From positions 57,549,627 through 57,613,626 of the forward strand of contig CM072803.1 in the NCBI GenBank assembly GCA_037013495.1: a DNA stretch of 64,000 nt, written 5' to 3'. Shown here piece after piece: positions 22,389 through 35,000 of this stretch (within the stretch, counting starts at the first letter, position 1; each line of letters opens with the position of its first letter). The position numbers and the translations under genes were made by a program. The stretch is from Hippophae tibetana. Its lineage: Eukaryota; Streptophyta; Magnoliopsida; Rosales; Elaeagnaceae. The notes beneath the pieces are model-generated. The model was not told where the DNA came from. It ran no database searches and saw only the letters and a list, made by a program, of their open reading frames with translations.

Positions 22389-23375
22389 TTATTCTTGTGA
22401 TGATATAATTTGAACCATGTGTTCTGCCCATTCCTCTCATATATCATCAAAACTTTATGAGTCATAGCACTACTTGTTTCAACCAAAGAAATACATGTAT
22501 TTAAATTAAAAATAAGAATGTATTTTCATGAATTCACAAAAAATAACTCATATATGTTAAAAAGGTATATTGGTAAAAGAATTACCACATCTTTAATTGG
22601 AATTTTGATATTTGTGATGATTTCACTCATAAACTTCATGACATAGTAACCACACATGACTCAATCATTTTGTCGTGGAACCTAAAAAAAAGTGTACATT
22701 ATTTTAAATATCCGAACATCTTTATTATTCAATAGTAAAATTAATTAAATTATTAATATTCGCTTGTACATACCATAACTTTGTCCCATATAAGCTTATG
22801 ATATTTTTTTATGGGAAATGCCCGTACTCTCGTTCCATAGCTTCCATGCCCAATCAAAGTTTATAATGGTTAGGTTTTTATTAAATATTACAAAGAACAA
22901 TAGAAGAAAAATAGCTAGCTATAACTCTTACATTTCAACAACTACTTTTGTATCTTTACTCACTTATATGGAAGCTGAGTCATAGTACCAAACATTATTT
23001 CCATATAGATAAAAGATTACCAACATCCAATGATCTTGGCCTTGTTCAAACTTTAGTGGCCAAGGGATTATAAACTTCTGATTTGTGTTAAGTGTTAATA
23101 TCCTACCACATAATAGTTTAGCTTGGATGTTAACATCTTTTTTCTTGATATTGATTGACAAATGAAGAATCATAGAAAATTGCTAAATGTGATGAGTGAT
23201 TAGCTTGAATTCGATAATAACATGCCCTATATAAAAAAAACATATATATAAATATAATTATATATGTTCTACACAAATGAAACTTATTTATCGATTGAGG
23301 ACTCACCAGAAATTTCTATAGGCCTCATAATCGAGTTCCCAAGTTTCTTGAATTATACTATAATATGTTCTATCA
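22389..23375 (-). pseudogene. Ulp1-like protease of the CACTA-associated type, multi-exon, decayed
   Basis: On the minus strand at least four, probably five, exon-like blocks can be followed. (1) About 23375-23307: IIQETWELDYEAYRNF, followed by the donor GTGAGT. (2) 23173-22935: LKFEQGQDHWMLVIF...VWYYDS, with the Ulp1 catalytic histidine (HW) and the YDS block. (3) About 22860-22771: HGSYGTRVRAFPIKKYHK, ending IWDKVM before the donor GTATGT. (4) About 22682-22587: VPRQND, a stop, then VMCGYYVMKFMSEII, with the catalytic cysteine in the C-G-Y-Y-V-M form. (5) About 22452-22389: EEWAEHMVQIISSQE and a TAA stop. The C-G-Y-Y-V-M wording is the one seen in Ulp1-like proteins linked to plant CACTA transposons. 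At least three internal stops kill it. Its 5' end meets the satellite border, so the rest may have been lost there. Confidence 0.78.
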
Positions 23376-24780
23376 GAGTTCCCAAGTTTCGATACACGTT
23401 ATTTTATTTTTCGATACAAAATTATTACGCGATTTTATAAAAAAATAAAATAAAAAATGTAATAATTTAGATGTATTATTTTTAGCTATAATGTTATTAA
23501 AGATATATCAATTAATAGTTAAATATAAAATAATTTTATCTTAAATGAAAAGGATGAACCTGCCATCATTTACTCTATGTATAGTTGTGCCTCCTTAATT
23601 ATTATTTACCAAAATGGTTCGGTGTTCTTTTTCTCATCAACTGCGATCAATAAAAAATTTCTTAATTCCACCAAGCATAGGGTTACCTACTTGGATCATG
23701 TGACGTTCTAAGAACAAATTATGCATAGGATTCCCAATTTCAGTGCAACTATTAAAGTATTGAGAACAAAACTCAATGGCCAATTGATAACTGTATTTTA
23801 TATAGTTATTTTCACCTATTTTATTAATTAAAATTGCAATGTTCTTAATGTTTTTAGTTCATTTTAGTTTAATAAATTAGTATTTACTGTGTTTTATATT
23901 TTTGTATGAAAATTAAATAATTTGTATCGAAAACGTACTTAATTGCAAATTTGTGGCCAAAAATATAATTTTAGATTAAAGAGTGTTTAATTGCAATTTA
24001 TAAAAGTCGAAAATATAATTTAAATTAAATTCGGGCTTGATTTTAATTATTAAAAGTTTAAAATTTAAATTTAAATTAGAAAAGGGCTAAACTATAATTA
24101 AAGAAAGTTAAAAATGTAATTTGAATTAAATTTGTGGGCCAAAATGAAATTTATTAAAGTTGATTTGTTTGCGCAGGAGAGAAGATACCACGCGCCATAT
24201 ACGATGCGCGAAACGTGGCCGTCCGATCATACACGCAACGGCGAGGATGCGCGCGTATCCAGCAAACCTGACCAAAGCAAGTGGGTTCTCATTCTATCAG
24301 ACACGCAGCTCGGCGCCCGAGTGGGGCCCACCTGCCACGCAGGCCGACGTGCAGGTGGGACCTACCTCTTTGAAGCGTCCAGCCGCTGTACCCCACGTAC
24401 GCGCGCCTCTGATCACGTGCGCTCGTCTCTGCATGCCACCGGATTTTGCTCCAATCAGAAGCTGTCACGTGTCCGCCTGAATCCTTTCCTCGAATCCAAA
24501 GCTGCCACGTGTCCCACTAAATTTTAAGCCAATCATGTTATGACACGTGTCATGTTTTGATGAGCGTGAAAGCGCAAGATCACACCCACGTGCAGCCGTT
24601 GTTCCCCTGCGGACAATCCATCGTGGCCCGTTTCCCGCAGCCAATCAGAAGTGACCACGTGTTCGCATTGATTCCTTTCAGCGAATCAGACGCTGACACG
24701 TGGCATGCATAATGAATTAAAAAATGCAGAATCAGCGCCCTGTCTCACGCGTGAATTTAATTAATATTTTTGATATCGAA

Positions 24781-25526
24781 TTTCGATACACGTTATTTTA
24801 TTTTTCGATACAAAATTATTACGCGAATTTTATAAAAAAATAAAATAAAAAATGTAATAATTTAGATGTATTATTTTTAGCTATAATGTTATTAAAGATA
24901 TATCAATTAATAGTTAAATATAAAATAATTTTATCTTAAATGAAAAGGATGAACCTGCCATCATTTACTCTATGTATAGTTGTGCCTCCTTAATTATTAT
25001 TTACCAAAATGGTTCGGTGTTCTTTTTCTCATCAACTGCGATCAATAAAAAATTTCTTAATTCCACCAAGCATAGGGTTACCTACTTGGATCATGTGACG
25101 TTCTAAGAACAAATTATGCATAGGATTCCCAATTTCAGTGCAACTATTAAAGTATTGAGAACAAAACTCAATGGCCAATTGATAACTGTATTTTATATAG
25201 TTATTTTCACCTATTTTATTAATTAAAATTGCAATGTTCTTAATGTTTTTAGTTCATTTTAGTTTAATAAATTAGTATTTACTGTGTTTTATATTTTTGT
25301 ATGAAAATTAAATAATTTGTATCGAAAACGTACTTAATTGCAAATTTGTGGCCAAAAATATAATTTTAGATTAAAGAGTGTTTAATTGCAATTTATAAAA
25401 GTCGAAAATATAATTTAAATTAAATTCGGGCTTGATTTTAATTATTAAAAGTTTAAAATTTAAATTTAAATTAGAAAAGGGCTAAACTATAATTAAAGAA
25501 AGTTAAAAATGTAATTTGAATTAAAT
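24781..25526. repeat. AT-rich half of a satellite unit (U2 as reference)
   Basis: It begins TTTCGATACACG and is mostly A/T, with GC-richer spots near GGATGAACCTGCC and ATGTGACGTTC. The last ~200 bp (25336-25560) are about five degenerate ~50-bp sub-repeats. Each pairs a GGC(C/T)(A/T)AAA-like start with AAAGT(C/T)(G/T)AAAATATAATTT-like text. No gene is seen. Confidence 0.85.
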
Positions 25527-25808
25527 TTGTGGGCCAAAATGAAATTTATTAAAGTTGATTTGTTTGCGCAGGAGAGAAGATACCACGCGCCATATACGAT
25601 GCGCGAAACGTGGCCGTCCGATCATACACGCAACGGCGAGGATGCGCGCGTATCCAGCAAACCTGACCAAAGCAAGTGGGTTCTCATTCTATCAGACACG
25701 CAGCTCGGCGCCCGAGTGGGGCCCACCTGCCACGCAGGCCGACGTGCAGGTGGGACCTACCTCTTTGACGCGTCCAGCCGCTGTACCCCACGTACGCGCG
25801 CCTCTGAT

Positions 25809-26097
25809 CACGTGCGCTCGTCTCTGCATGCCACCGGATTTTGCTCCAATCAGAAGCTGTCACGTGTCCGCCTGAATCCTTTCCTCGAATCCAAAGCTGC
25901 CACGTGTCCCACTAAATTTTAAGCCAATCATGTTATGACACGTGTCATGTTTTGATGAGCGTGAAAGCGCAAGATCACACCCACGTGCAGCCGTTGTTCC
26001 CCTGCGGACAATCCATCGTGGCCCGTTTCCCGCAGCCAATCAGAAGTGACCACGTGTTCGCATTGATTCCTTTCAGCGAATCAGACGCTGACACGTG
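25809..26097. promoter_or_regulatory. Cluster of seven G-box (CACGTG) motifs
   Basis: Successive hexamers are 52, 40, 38, 43, 69 and 41 bp apart. Flanks are mostly (C/A)CACGTGT or ACACGTGG, good matches to plant bZIP and bHLH G-box sites. The same cluster recurs in every monomer. In type B units the fourth site is CGCGTG, leaving six. Binding in vivo is not shown. Confidence 0.7.
25935..25970. other. 14-bp palindrome followed by a GAAA-tetraloop hairpin
   Basis: ATGACACGTGTCAT (25935-25948) is a perfect palindrome. Ten bases later GCGTGAAAGCGC (25959-25970) can fold as a 4-bp stem closed by GAAA. Other monomer types read GCGCGAAAGCGC, so the stem is kept either by a C-G pair or, in RNA, by a U-G wobble. 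Confidence 0.6.
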
Positions 26098-29000
26098 GCA
26101 TGCATAATGAATTAAAAAATGCAGAATCAGCGCCCTGTCTCACGCGTGAATTTAATTAATATTTTTGATATCGAATTTCGATACACGTTATTTTATTTTT
26201 CGATACAAAATTATTACGCGAATTTTATAAAAAAATAAAATAAAAAATGTAATAATTTAGATGTATTATTTTTAGCTATAATGTTATTAAAGATATATCA
26301 ATTAATAGTTAAATATAAAATAATTTTATCTTAAATGAAAAGGATGAACCTGCCATCATTTACTCTATGTATAGTTGTGCCTCCTTAATTATTATTTACC
26401 AAAATGGTTCGGTGTTCTTTTTCTCATCAACTGCGATCAATAAAAAATTTCTTAATTCCACCAAGCATAGGGTTACCTACTTGGATCATGTGACGTTCTA
26501 AGAACAAATTATGCATAGGATTCCCAATTTCAGTGCAACTATTAAAGTATTGAGAACAAAACTCAATGGCCAATTGATAACTGTATTTTATATAGTTATT
26601 TTCACCTATTTTATTAATTAAAATTGCAATGTTCTTAATGTTTTTAGTTCATTTTAGTTTAATAAATTAGTATTTACTGTGTTTTATATTTTTGTATGAA
26701 AATTAAATAATTTGTATCGAAAACGTACTTAATTGCAAATTTGTGGCCAAAAATATAATTTTAGATTAAAGAGTGTTTAATTGCAATTTATAAAAGTCGA
26801 AAATATAATTTAAATTAAATTCGGGCTTGATTTTAATTATTAAAAGTTTAAAATTTAAATTTAAATTAGAAAAGGGCTAAACTATAATTAAAGAAAGTTA
26901 AAAATGTAATTTGAATTAAATTTGTGGGCCAAAATGAAATTTATTAAAGTTGATTTGTTTGCGCAGGAGAGAAGATACCACGCGCCATATACGATGCGCG
27001 AAACGTGGCCGTCCGATCATACACGCAACGGCGAGGATGCGCGCGTATCCAGCAAACCTGACCAAAGCAAGTGGGTTCTCATTCTATCAGACACGCAGCT
27101 CGGCGCCCGAGTGGGGCCCACCTGCCACGCAGGCCGACGTGCAGGTGGGACCTACCTCTTTGACGCGTCCAGCCGCTGTACCCCACGTACGCGCGCCTCT
27201 GATCACGTGCGCTCGTCTCTGCATGCCACCGGATTTTGCTCCAATCAGAAGCTGTCACGTGTCCGCCTGAATCCTTTCCTCGAATCCAAAGCTGCCACGT
27301 GTCCCACTAAATTTTAAGCCAATCATGTTATGACACGTGTCATGTTTTGATGAGCGTGAAAGCGCAAGATCACACCCACGTGCAGCCGTTGTTCCCCTGC
27401 GGACAATCCATCGTGGCCCGTTTCCCGCAGCCAATCAGAAGTTGCCACGTGTTCGCATTGATTCCTTTCAGCGAATCAGACGCTGACACGTGGCATGCAT
27501 AATGAATTAAAAAATGCAGAATCAGCGCCCTATCTCACGCGTGAATTTAATTAATATTTTTGATATCGAATTTCGATACACGTTATTTTATTTTTCGATA
27601 CAAAATTATTACGCGAATTTTATAAAAAAATAAAATAAAAAATGTAATAATTTAGATGTATTATTTTTAGCTATAATGTTATTAAAGATATATCAATTAA
27701 TAGTTAAATATAAAATAATTTTATCTTAAATGAAAAGGATGAACCTGCCATCATTTACTCTATGTATAGTTGTGCCTCCTTAATTATTATTTACCAAAAT
27801 GGTTCGGTGTTCTTTTTCTCATCAACTGCGATCAATAAAAAATTTCTTAATTCCACCAAGCATAGGGTTACCTACTTGGATCATGTGACGTTCTAAGAAC
27901 AAATTATGCATAGGATTCCCAATTTCAGTGCAACTATTAAAGTATTGAGAACAAAACTCAATGGCCAATTGATAACTGTATTTTATATAGTTATTTTCAC
28001 CTATTTTATTAATTAAAATTGCAATGTTCTTAATGTTTTTAGTTCATTTTAGTTTAATAAATTAGTATTTACTGTGTTTTATATTTTTGTATGAAAATTA
28101 AATAATTTGTATCGAAAACGTACTTAATTGCAAATTTGTGGCCAAAAATATAATTTTAGATTAAAGAGTGTTTAATTGCAATTTATAAAAGTCGAAAATA
28201 TAATTTAAATTAAATTCGGGCTTGATTTTAATTATTAAAAGTTTAAAATTTAAATTTAAATTAGAAAAGGGCTAAACTATAATTAAAGAAAGTTAAAAAT
28301 GTAATTTGAATTAAATTTGTGGGCCAAAATGAAATTTATTAAAGTTGATTTGTTTGCGCAGGAGAGAAGATACCACGCGCCATATACGATGCGCGAAACG
28401 TGGCCGTCCGATCATACACGCAACGGCGAGGATGCGCGCGTATCCAGCAAACCTGACCAAAGCAAGTGGGTTCTCATTCTATCAGACACGCAGCTCGGCG
28501 CCCGAGTGGGGCCCACCTGCCACGCAGGCCGACGTGCAGGTGGGACCTACCTCTTTGAAGCGTCCAGCCGCTGTACCCCACGTACGCGCGCCTCTGATCA
28601 CGTGCGCTCGTCTCTGCATGCCACCGGATTTTGCTCCAATCAGAAGCTGTCACGTGTCCGCCTGAATCCTTTCCTCGAATCCAAAGCTGCCACGTGTCCC
28701 ACTAAATTTTAAGCCAATCATGTTATGACACGTGTCATGTTTTGATGAGCGTGAAAGCGCAAGATCACACCCACGTGCAGCCGTTGTTCCCCTGCGGACA
28801 ATCCATCGTGGCCCGTTTCCCGCAGCCAATCAGAAGTGACCACGTGTTCGCATTGATTCCTTTCAGCGAATCAGACGCTGACACGTGGCATGCATAATGA
28901 ATTAAAAAATGCAGAATCAGCGCCCTGTCTCACGCGTGAATTTAATTAATATTTTTGATATCGAATTTCGATACACGTTATTTTATTTTTCGATACAAAA

Positions 29001-32000
29001 TTATTACGCGAATTTTATAAAAAAATAAAATAAAAAATGTAATAATTTAGATGTATTATTTTTAGCTATAATGTTATTAAAGATATATCAATTAATAGTT
29101 AAATATAAAATAATTTTATCTTAAATGAAAAGGATGAACCTGCCATCATTTACTCTATGTATAGTTGTGCCTCCTTAATTATTATTTACCAAAATGGTTC
29201 GGTGTTCTTTTTCTCATCAACTGCGATCAATAAAAAATTTCTTAATTCCACCAAGCATAGGGTTACCTACTTGGATCATGTGACGTTCTAAGAACAAATT
29301 ATGCATAGGATTCCCAATTTCAGTGCAACTATTAAAGTATTGAGAACAAAACTCAATGGCCAATTGATAACTGTATTTTATATAGTTATTTTCACCTATT
29401 TTATTAATTAAAATTGCAATGTTCTTAATGTTTTTAGTTCATTTTAGTTTAATAAATTAGTATTTACTGTGTTTTATATTTTTGTATGAAAATTAAATAA
29501 TTTGTATCGAAAACGTACTTAATTGCAAATTTGTGGCCAAAAATATAATTTTAGATTAAAGAGTGTTTAATTGCAATTTATAAAAGTCGAAAATATAATT
29601 TAAATTAAATTCGGGCTTGATTTTAATTATTAAAAGTTTAAAATTTAAATTTAAATTAGAAAAGGGCTAAACTATAATTAAAGAAAGTTAAAAATGTAAT
29701 TTGAATTAAATTTGTGGGCCAAAATGAAATTTATTAAAGTTGATTTGTTTGCGCAGGAGAGAAGATACCACGCGCCATATACGATGCGCGAAACGTGGCC
29801 GTCCGATCATACACGCAACGGCGAGGATGCGCGCGTATCCAGCAAACCTGACCAAAGCAAGTGGGTTCTCATTCTATCAGACACGCAGCTCGGCGCCCGA
29901 GTGGGGCCCACCTGCCACGCAGGCCGACGTGCAGGTGGGACCTACCTCTTTGACGCGTCCAGCCGCTGTACCCCACGTACGCGCGCCTCTGATCACGTGC
30001 GCTCGTCTCTGCATGCCACCGGATTTTGCTCCAATCAGAAGCTGTCACGTGTCCGCCTGAATCCTTTCCTCGAATCCAAAGCTGCCACGTGTCCCACTAA
30101 ATTTTAAGCCAATCATGTTATGACACGTGTCATGTTTTGATGAGCGTGAAAGCGCAAGATCACACCCACGTGCAGCCGTTGTTCCCCTGCGGACAATCCA
30201 TCGTGGCCCGTTTCCCGCAGCCAATCAGAAGTGACCACGTGTTCGCATTGATTCCTTTCAGCGAATCAGACGCTGACACGTGGCATGCATAATGAATTAA
30301 AAAATGCAGAATCAGCGCCCTGTCTCACGCGTGAATTTAATTAATATTTTTGATATCGAATTTCGATACACGTTATTTTATTTTTCGATACAAAATTATT
30401 ACGCGAATTTTATAAAAAAATAAAATAAAAAATGTAATAATTTAGATGTATTATTTTTAGCTATAATGTTATTAAAGATATATCAATTAATAGTTAAATA
30501 TAAAATAATTTTATCTTAAATGAAAAGGATGAACCTGCCATCATTTACTCTATGTATAGTTGTGCCTCCTTAATTATTATTTACCAAAATGGTTCGGTGT
30601 TCTTTTTCTCATCAACTGCGATCAATAAAAAATTTCTTAATTCCACCAAGCATAGGGTTACCTACTTGGATCATGTGACGTTCTAAGAACAAATTATGCA
30701 TAGGATTCCCAATTTCAGTGCAACTATTAAAGTATTGAGAACAAAACTCAATGGCCAATTGATAACTGTATTTTATATAGTTATTTTCACCTATTTTATT
30801 AATTAAAATTGCAATGTTCTTAATGTTTTTAGTTCATTTTAGTTTAATAAATTAGTATTTACTGTGTTTTATATTTTTGTATGAAAATTAAATAATTTGT
30901 ATCGAAAACGTACTTAATTGCAAATTTGTGGCCAAAAATATAATTTTAGATTAAAGAGTGTTTAATTGCAATTTATAAAAGTCGAAAATATAATTTAAAT
31001 TAAATTCGGGCTTGATTTTAATTATTAAAAGTTTAAAATTTAAATTTAAATTAGAAAAGGGCTAAACTATAATTAAAGAAAGTTAAAAATGTAATTTGAA
31101 TTAAATTTGTGGGCCAAAATGAAATTTATTAAAGTTGATTTGTTTGCGCAGGAGAGAAGATACCACGCGCCATATACGATGCGCGAAACGTGGCCGTCCG
31201 ATCATACACGCAACGGCGAGGATGCGCGCGTATCCAGCAAACCTGACCAAAGCAAGTGGGTTCTCATTCTATCAGACACGCAGCTCGGCGCCCGAGTGGG
31301 GCCCACCTGCCACGCAGGCCGACGTGCAGGTGGGACCTACCTCTTTGACGCGTCCAGCCGCTGTACCCCACGTACGCGCGCCTCTGATCACGTGCGCTCG
31401 TCTCTGCATGCCACCGGATTTTGCTCCAATCAGAAGCTGTCACGTGTCCGCCTGAATCCTTTCCTCGAATCCAAAGCTGCCACGTGTCCCACTAAATTTT
31501 AAGCCAATCATGTTATGACACGTGTCATGTTTTGATGAGCGTGAAAGCGCAAGATCACACCCACGTGCAGCCGTTGTTCCCCTGCGGACAATCCATCGTG
31601 GCCCGTTTCCCGCAGCCAATCAGAAGTGACCACGTGTTCGCATTGATTCCTTTCAGCGAATCAGACGCTGACACGTGGCATGCATAATGAATTAAAAAAT
31701 GCAGAATCAGCGCCCTGTCTCACGCGTGAATTTAATTAATATTTTTGATATCGAATTTCGATACACGTTATTTTATTTTTCGATACAAAATTATTACGCG
31801 AATTTTATAAAAAAATAAAATAAAAAATGTAATAATTTAGATGTATTATTTTTAGCTATAATGTTATTAAAGATATATCAATTAATAGTTAAATATAAAA
31901 TAATTTTATCTTAAATGAAAAGGATGAACCTGCCATCATTTACTCTATGTATAGTTGTGCCTCCTTAATTATTATTTACCAAAATGGTTCGGTGTTCTTT

Positions 32001-35000
32001 TTCTCATCAACTGCGATCAATAAAAAATTTCTTAATTCCACCAAGCATAGGGTTACCTACTTGGATCATGTGACGTTCTAAGAACAAATTATGCATAGGA
32101 TTCCCAATTTCAGTGCAACTATTAAAGTATTGAGAACAAAACTCAATGGCCAATTGATAACTGTATTTTATATAGTTATTTTCACCTATTTTATTAATTA
32201 AAATTGCAATGTTCTTAATGTTTTTAGTTCATTTTAGTTTAATAAATTAGTATTTACTGTGTTTTATATTTTTGTATGAAAATTAAATAATTTGTATCGA
32301 AAACGTACTTAATTGCAAATTTGTGGCCAAAAATATAATTTTAGATTAAAGAGTGTTTAATTGCAATTTATAAAAGTCGAAAATATAATTTAAATTAAAT
32401 TCGGGCTTGATTTTAATTATTAAAAGTTTAAAATTTAAATTTAAATTAGAAAAGGGCTAAACTATAATTAAAGAAAGTTAAAAATGTAATTTGAATTAAA
32501 TTTGTGGGCCAAAATGAAATTTATTAAAGTTGATTTGTTTGCGCAGGAGAGAAGATACCACGCGCCATATACGATGCGCGAAACGTGGCCGTCCGATCAT
32601 ACACGCAACGGCGAGGATGCGCGCGTATCCAGCAAACCTGACCAAAGCAAGTGGGTTCTCATTCTATCAGACACGCAGCTCGGCGCCCGAGTGGGGCCCA
32701 CCTGCCACGCAGGCCGACGTGCAGGTGGGACCTACCTCTTTGACGCGTCCAGCCGCTGTACCCCACGTACGCGCGCCTCTGATCACGTGCGCTCGTCTCT
32801 GCATGCCACCGGATTTTGCTCCAATCAGAAGCTGTCACGTGTCCGCCTGAATCCTTTCCTCGAATCCAAAGCTGCCACGTGTCCCACTAAATTTTAAGCC
32901 AATCATGTTATGACACGTGTCATGTTTTGATGAGCGTGAAAGCGCAAGATCACACCCACGTGCAGCCGTTGTTCCCCTGCGGACAATCCATCGTGGCCCG
33001 TTTCCCGCAGCCAATCAGAAGTGACCACGTGTTCGCATTGATTCCTTTCAGCGAATCAGACGCTGACACGTGGCATGCATAATGAATTAAAAAATGCAGA
33101 ATCAGCGCCCTGTCTCACGCGTGAATTTAATTAATATTTTTGATATCGAATTTCGATACACGTTATTTTATTTTTCGATACAAAATTATTACGCGAATTT
33201 TATAAAAAAATAAAATAAAAAATGTAATAATTTAGATGTATTATTTTTAGCTATAATGTTATTAAAGATATATCAATTAATAGTTAAATATAAAATAATT
33301 TTATCTTAAATGAAAAGGATGAACCTGCCATCATTTACTCTATGTATAGTTGTGCCTCCTTAATTATTATTTACCAAAATGGTTCGGTGTTCTTTTTCTC
33401 ATCAACTGCGATCAATAAAAAATTTCTTAATTCCACCAAGCATAGGGTTACCTACTTGGATCATGTGACGTTCTAAGAACAAATTATGCATAGGATTCCC
33501 AATTTCAGTGCAACTATTAAAGTATTGAGAACAAAACTCAATGGCCAATTGATAACTGTATTTTATATAGTTATTTTCACCTATTTTATTAATTAAAATT
33601 GCAATGTTCTTAATGTTTTTAGTTCATTTTAGTTTAATAAATTAGTATTTACTGTGTTTTATATTTTTGTATGAAAATTAAATAATTTGTATCGAAAACG
33701 TACTTAATTGCAAATTTGTGGCCAAAAATATAATTTTAGATTAAAGAGTGTTTAATTGCAATTTATAAAAGTCGAAAATATAATTTAAATTAAATTCGGG
33801 CTTGATTTTAATTATTAAAAGTTTAAAATTTAAATTTAAATTAGAAAAGGGCTAAACTATAATTAAAGAAAGTTAAAAATGTAATTTGAATTAAATTTGT
33901 GGGCCAAAATGAAATTTATTAAAGTTGATTTGTTTGCGCAGGAGAGAAGATACCACGCGCCATATACGATGCGCGAAACGTGGCCGTCCGATCATACACG
34001 CAACGGCGAGGATGCGCGCGTATCCAGCAAACCTGACCAAAGCAAGTGGGTTCTCATTCTATCAGACACGCAGCTCGGCGCCCGAGTGGGGCCCACCTGC
34101 CACGCAGGCCGACGTGCAGGTGGGACCTACCTCTTTGACGCGTCCAGCCGCTGTACCCCACGTACGCGCGCCTCTGATCACGTGCGCTCGTCTCTGCATG
34201 CCACCGGATTTTGCTCCAATCAGAAGCTGTCACGTGTCCGCCTGAATCCTTTCCTCGAATCCAAAGCTGCCACGTGTCCCACTAAATTTTAAGCCAATCA
34301 TGTTATGACACGTGTCATGTTTTGATGAGCGTGAAAGCGCAAGATCACACCCACGTGCAGCCGTTGTTCCCCTGCGGACAATCCATCGTGGCCCGTTTCC
34401 CGCAGCCAATCCGAAGTTGCCACGTGTTCGCATTGATTCCTTTCAGCGAATCAGACGCTGACACGTGGCATGCATAATGAATTAAAAAATGCAGAATGAG
34501 CGCCCTATCTCACGCGTGAATTTAATTAATATTTTTGATATCGAATTTCGATACACGTTATTTTATTTTTCGATACAAAATTATTACGCGAATTTTATAA
34601 AAAAATAAAATAAAAAATGTAATAATTTAGATGTATTATTTTTAGCTATAATGTTATTAAAGATATATCAATTAATAGTTAAATATAAAATAATTTTATC
34701 TTAAATGAAAAGGATGAACCTGCCATCATTTACTCTATGTATAGTTGTGCCTCCTTAATTATTATTTACCAAAATGGTTCGGTGTTCTTTTTCTCATCAA
34801 CTGCGATCAATAAAAAATTTCTTAATTCCACCAAGCATAGGGTTACCTACTTGGATCATGTGACGTTCTAAGAACAAATTATGCATAGGATTCCCAATTT
34901 CAGTGCAACTATTAAAGTATTGAGAACAAAACTCAATGGCCAATTGATAACTGTATTTTATATAGTTATTTTCACCTATTTTATTAATTAAAATTGCAAT

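Larger units (their letters stand above)
25527..26175. repeat. GC-rich, promoter-like half of a satellite unit (U2 as reference)
   Basis: It is GC- and CpG-rich in contrast to everything else in the window. It holds seven CACGTG hexamers (25809, 25861, 25901, 25939, 25982, 26051, 26092), three CCAAT boxes (25846, 25924, 26036) and a GTGGGGCCCAC near-palindrome around 25717. A ~62-bp module (CCAATCAGAAG...CACGTGTC...GAATCC...CACGTG) is present twice, at 25846 and 26036. The open frame of 131 codons that fills much of it starts at TTG, and its first ATG is 12 bases inside. I do not treat it as a gene. Confidence 0.85.

Noticed and set aside
24132..24527. 131-codon open frame (and an overlapping 106-codon frame) repeated in most satellite units
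   Set aside because: It starts at TTG, a second frame over the same bases is equally open, the C-type units have a TGA inside it, and U27 and U29 have a one-base deletion. This pattern follows from GC-rich, near-identical repeats and not from protein selection.
25946..25970. Hammerhead-ribozyme-like text (TGATGA, a GCGT stem strand, GAAA) next to a palindrome that could act as stem I
   Set aside because: The C before TGATGA is missing, no GAAA follows a complete stem II, and the flanks cannot pair to form stem III around a cleavage triplet.
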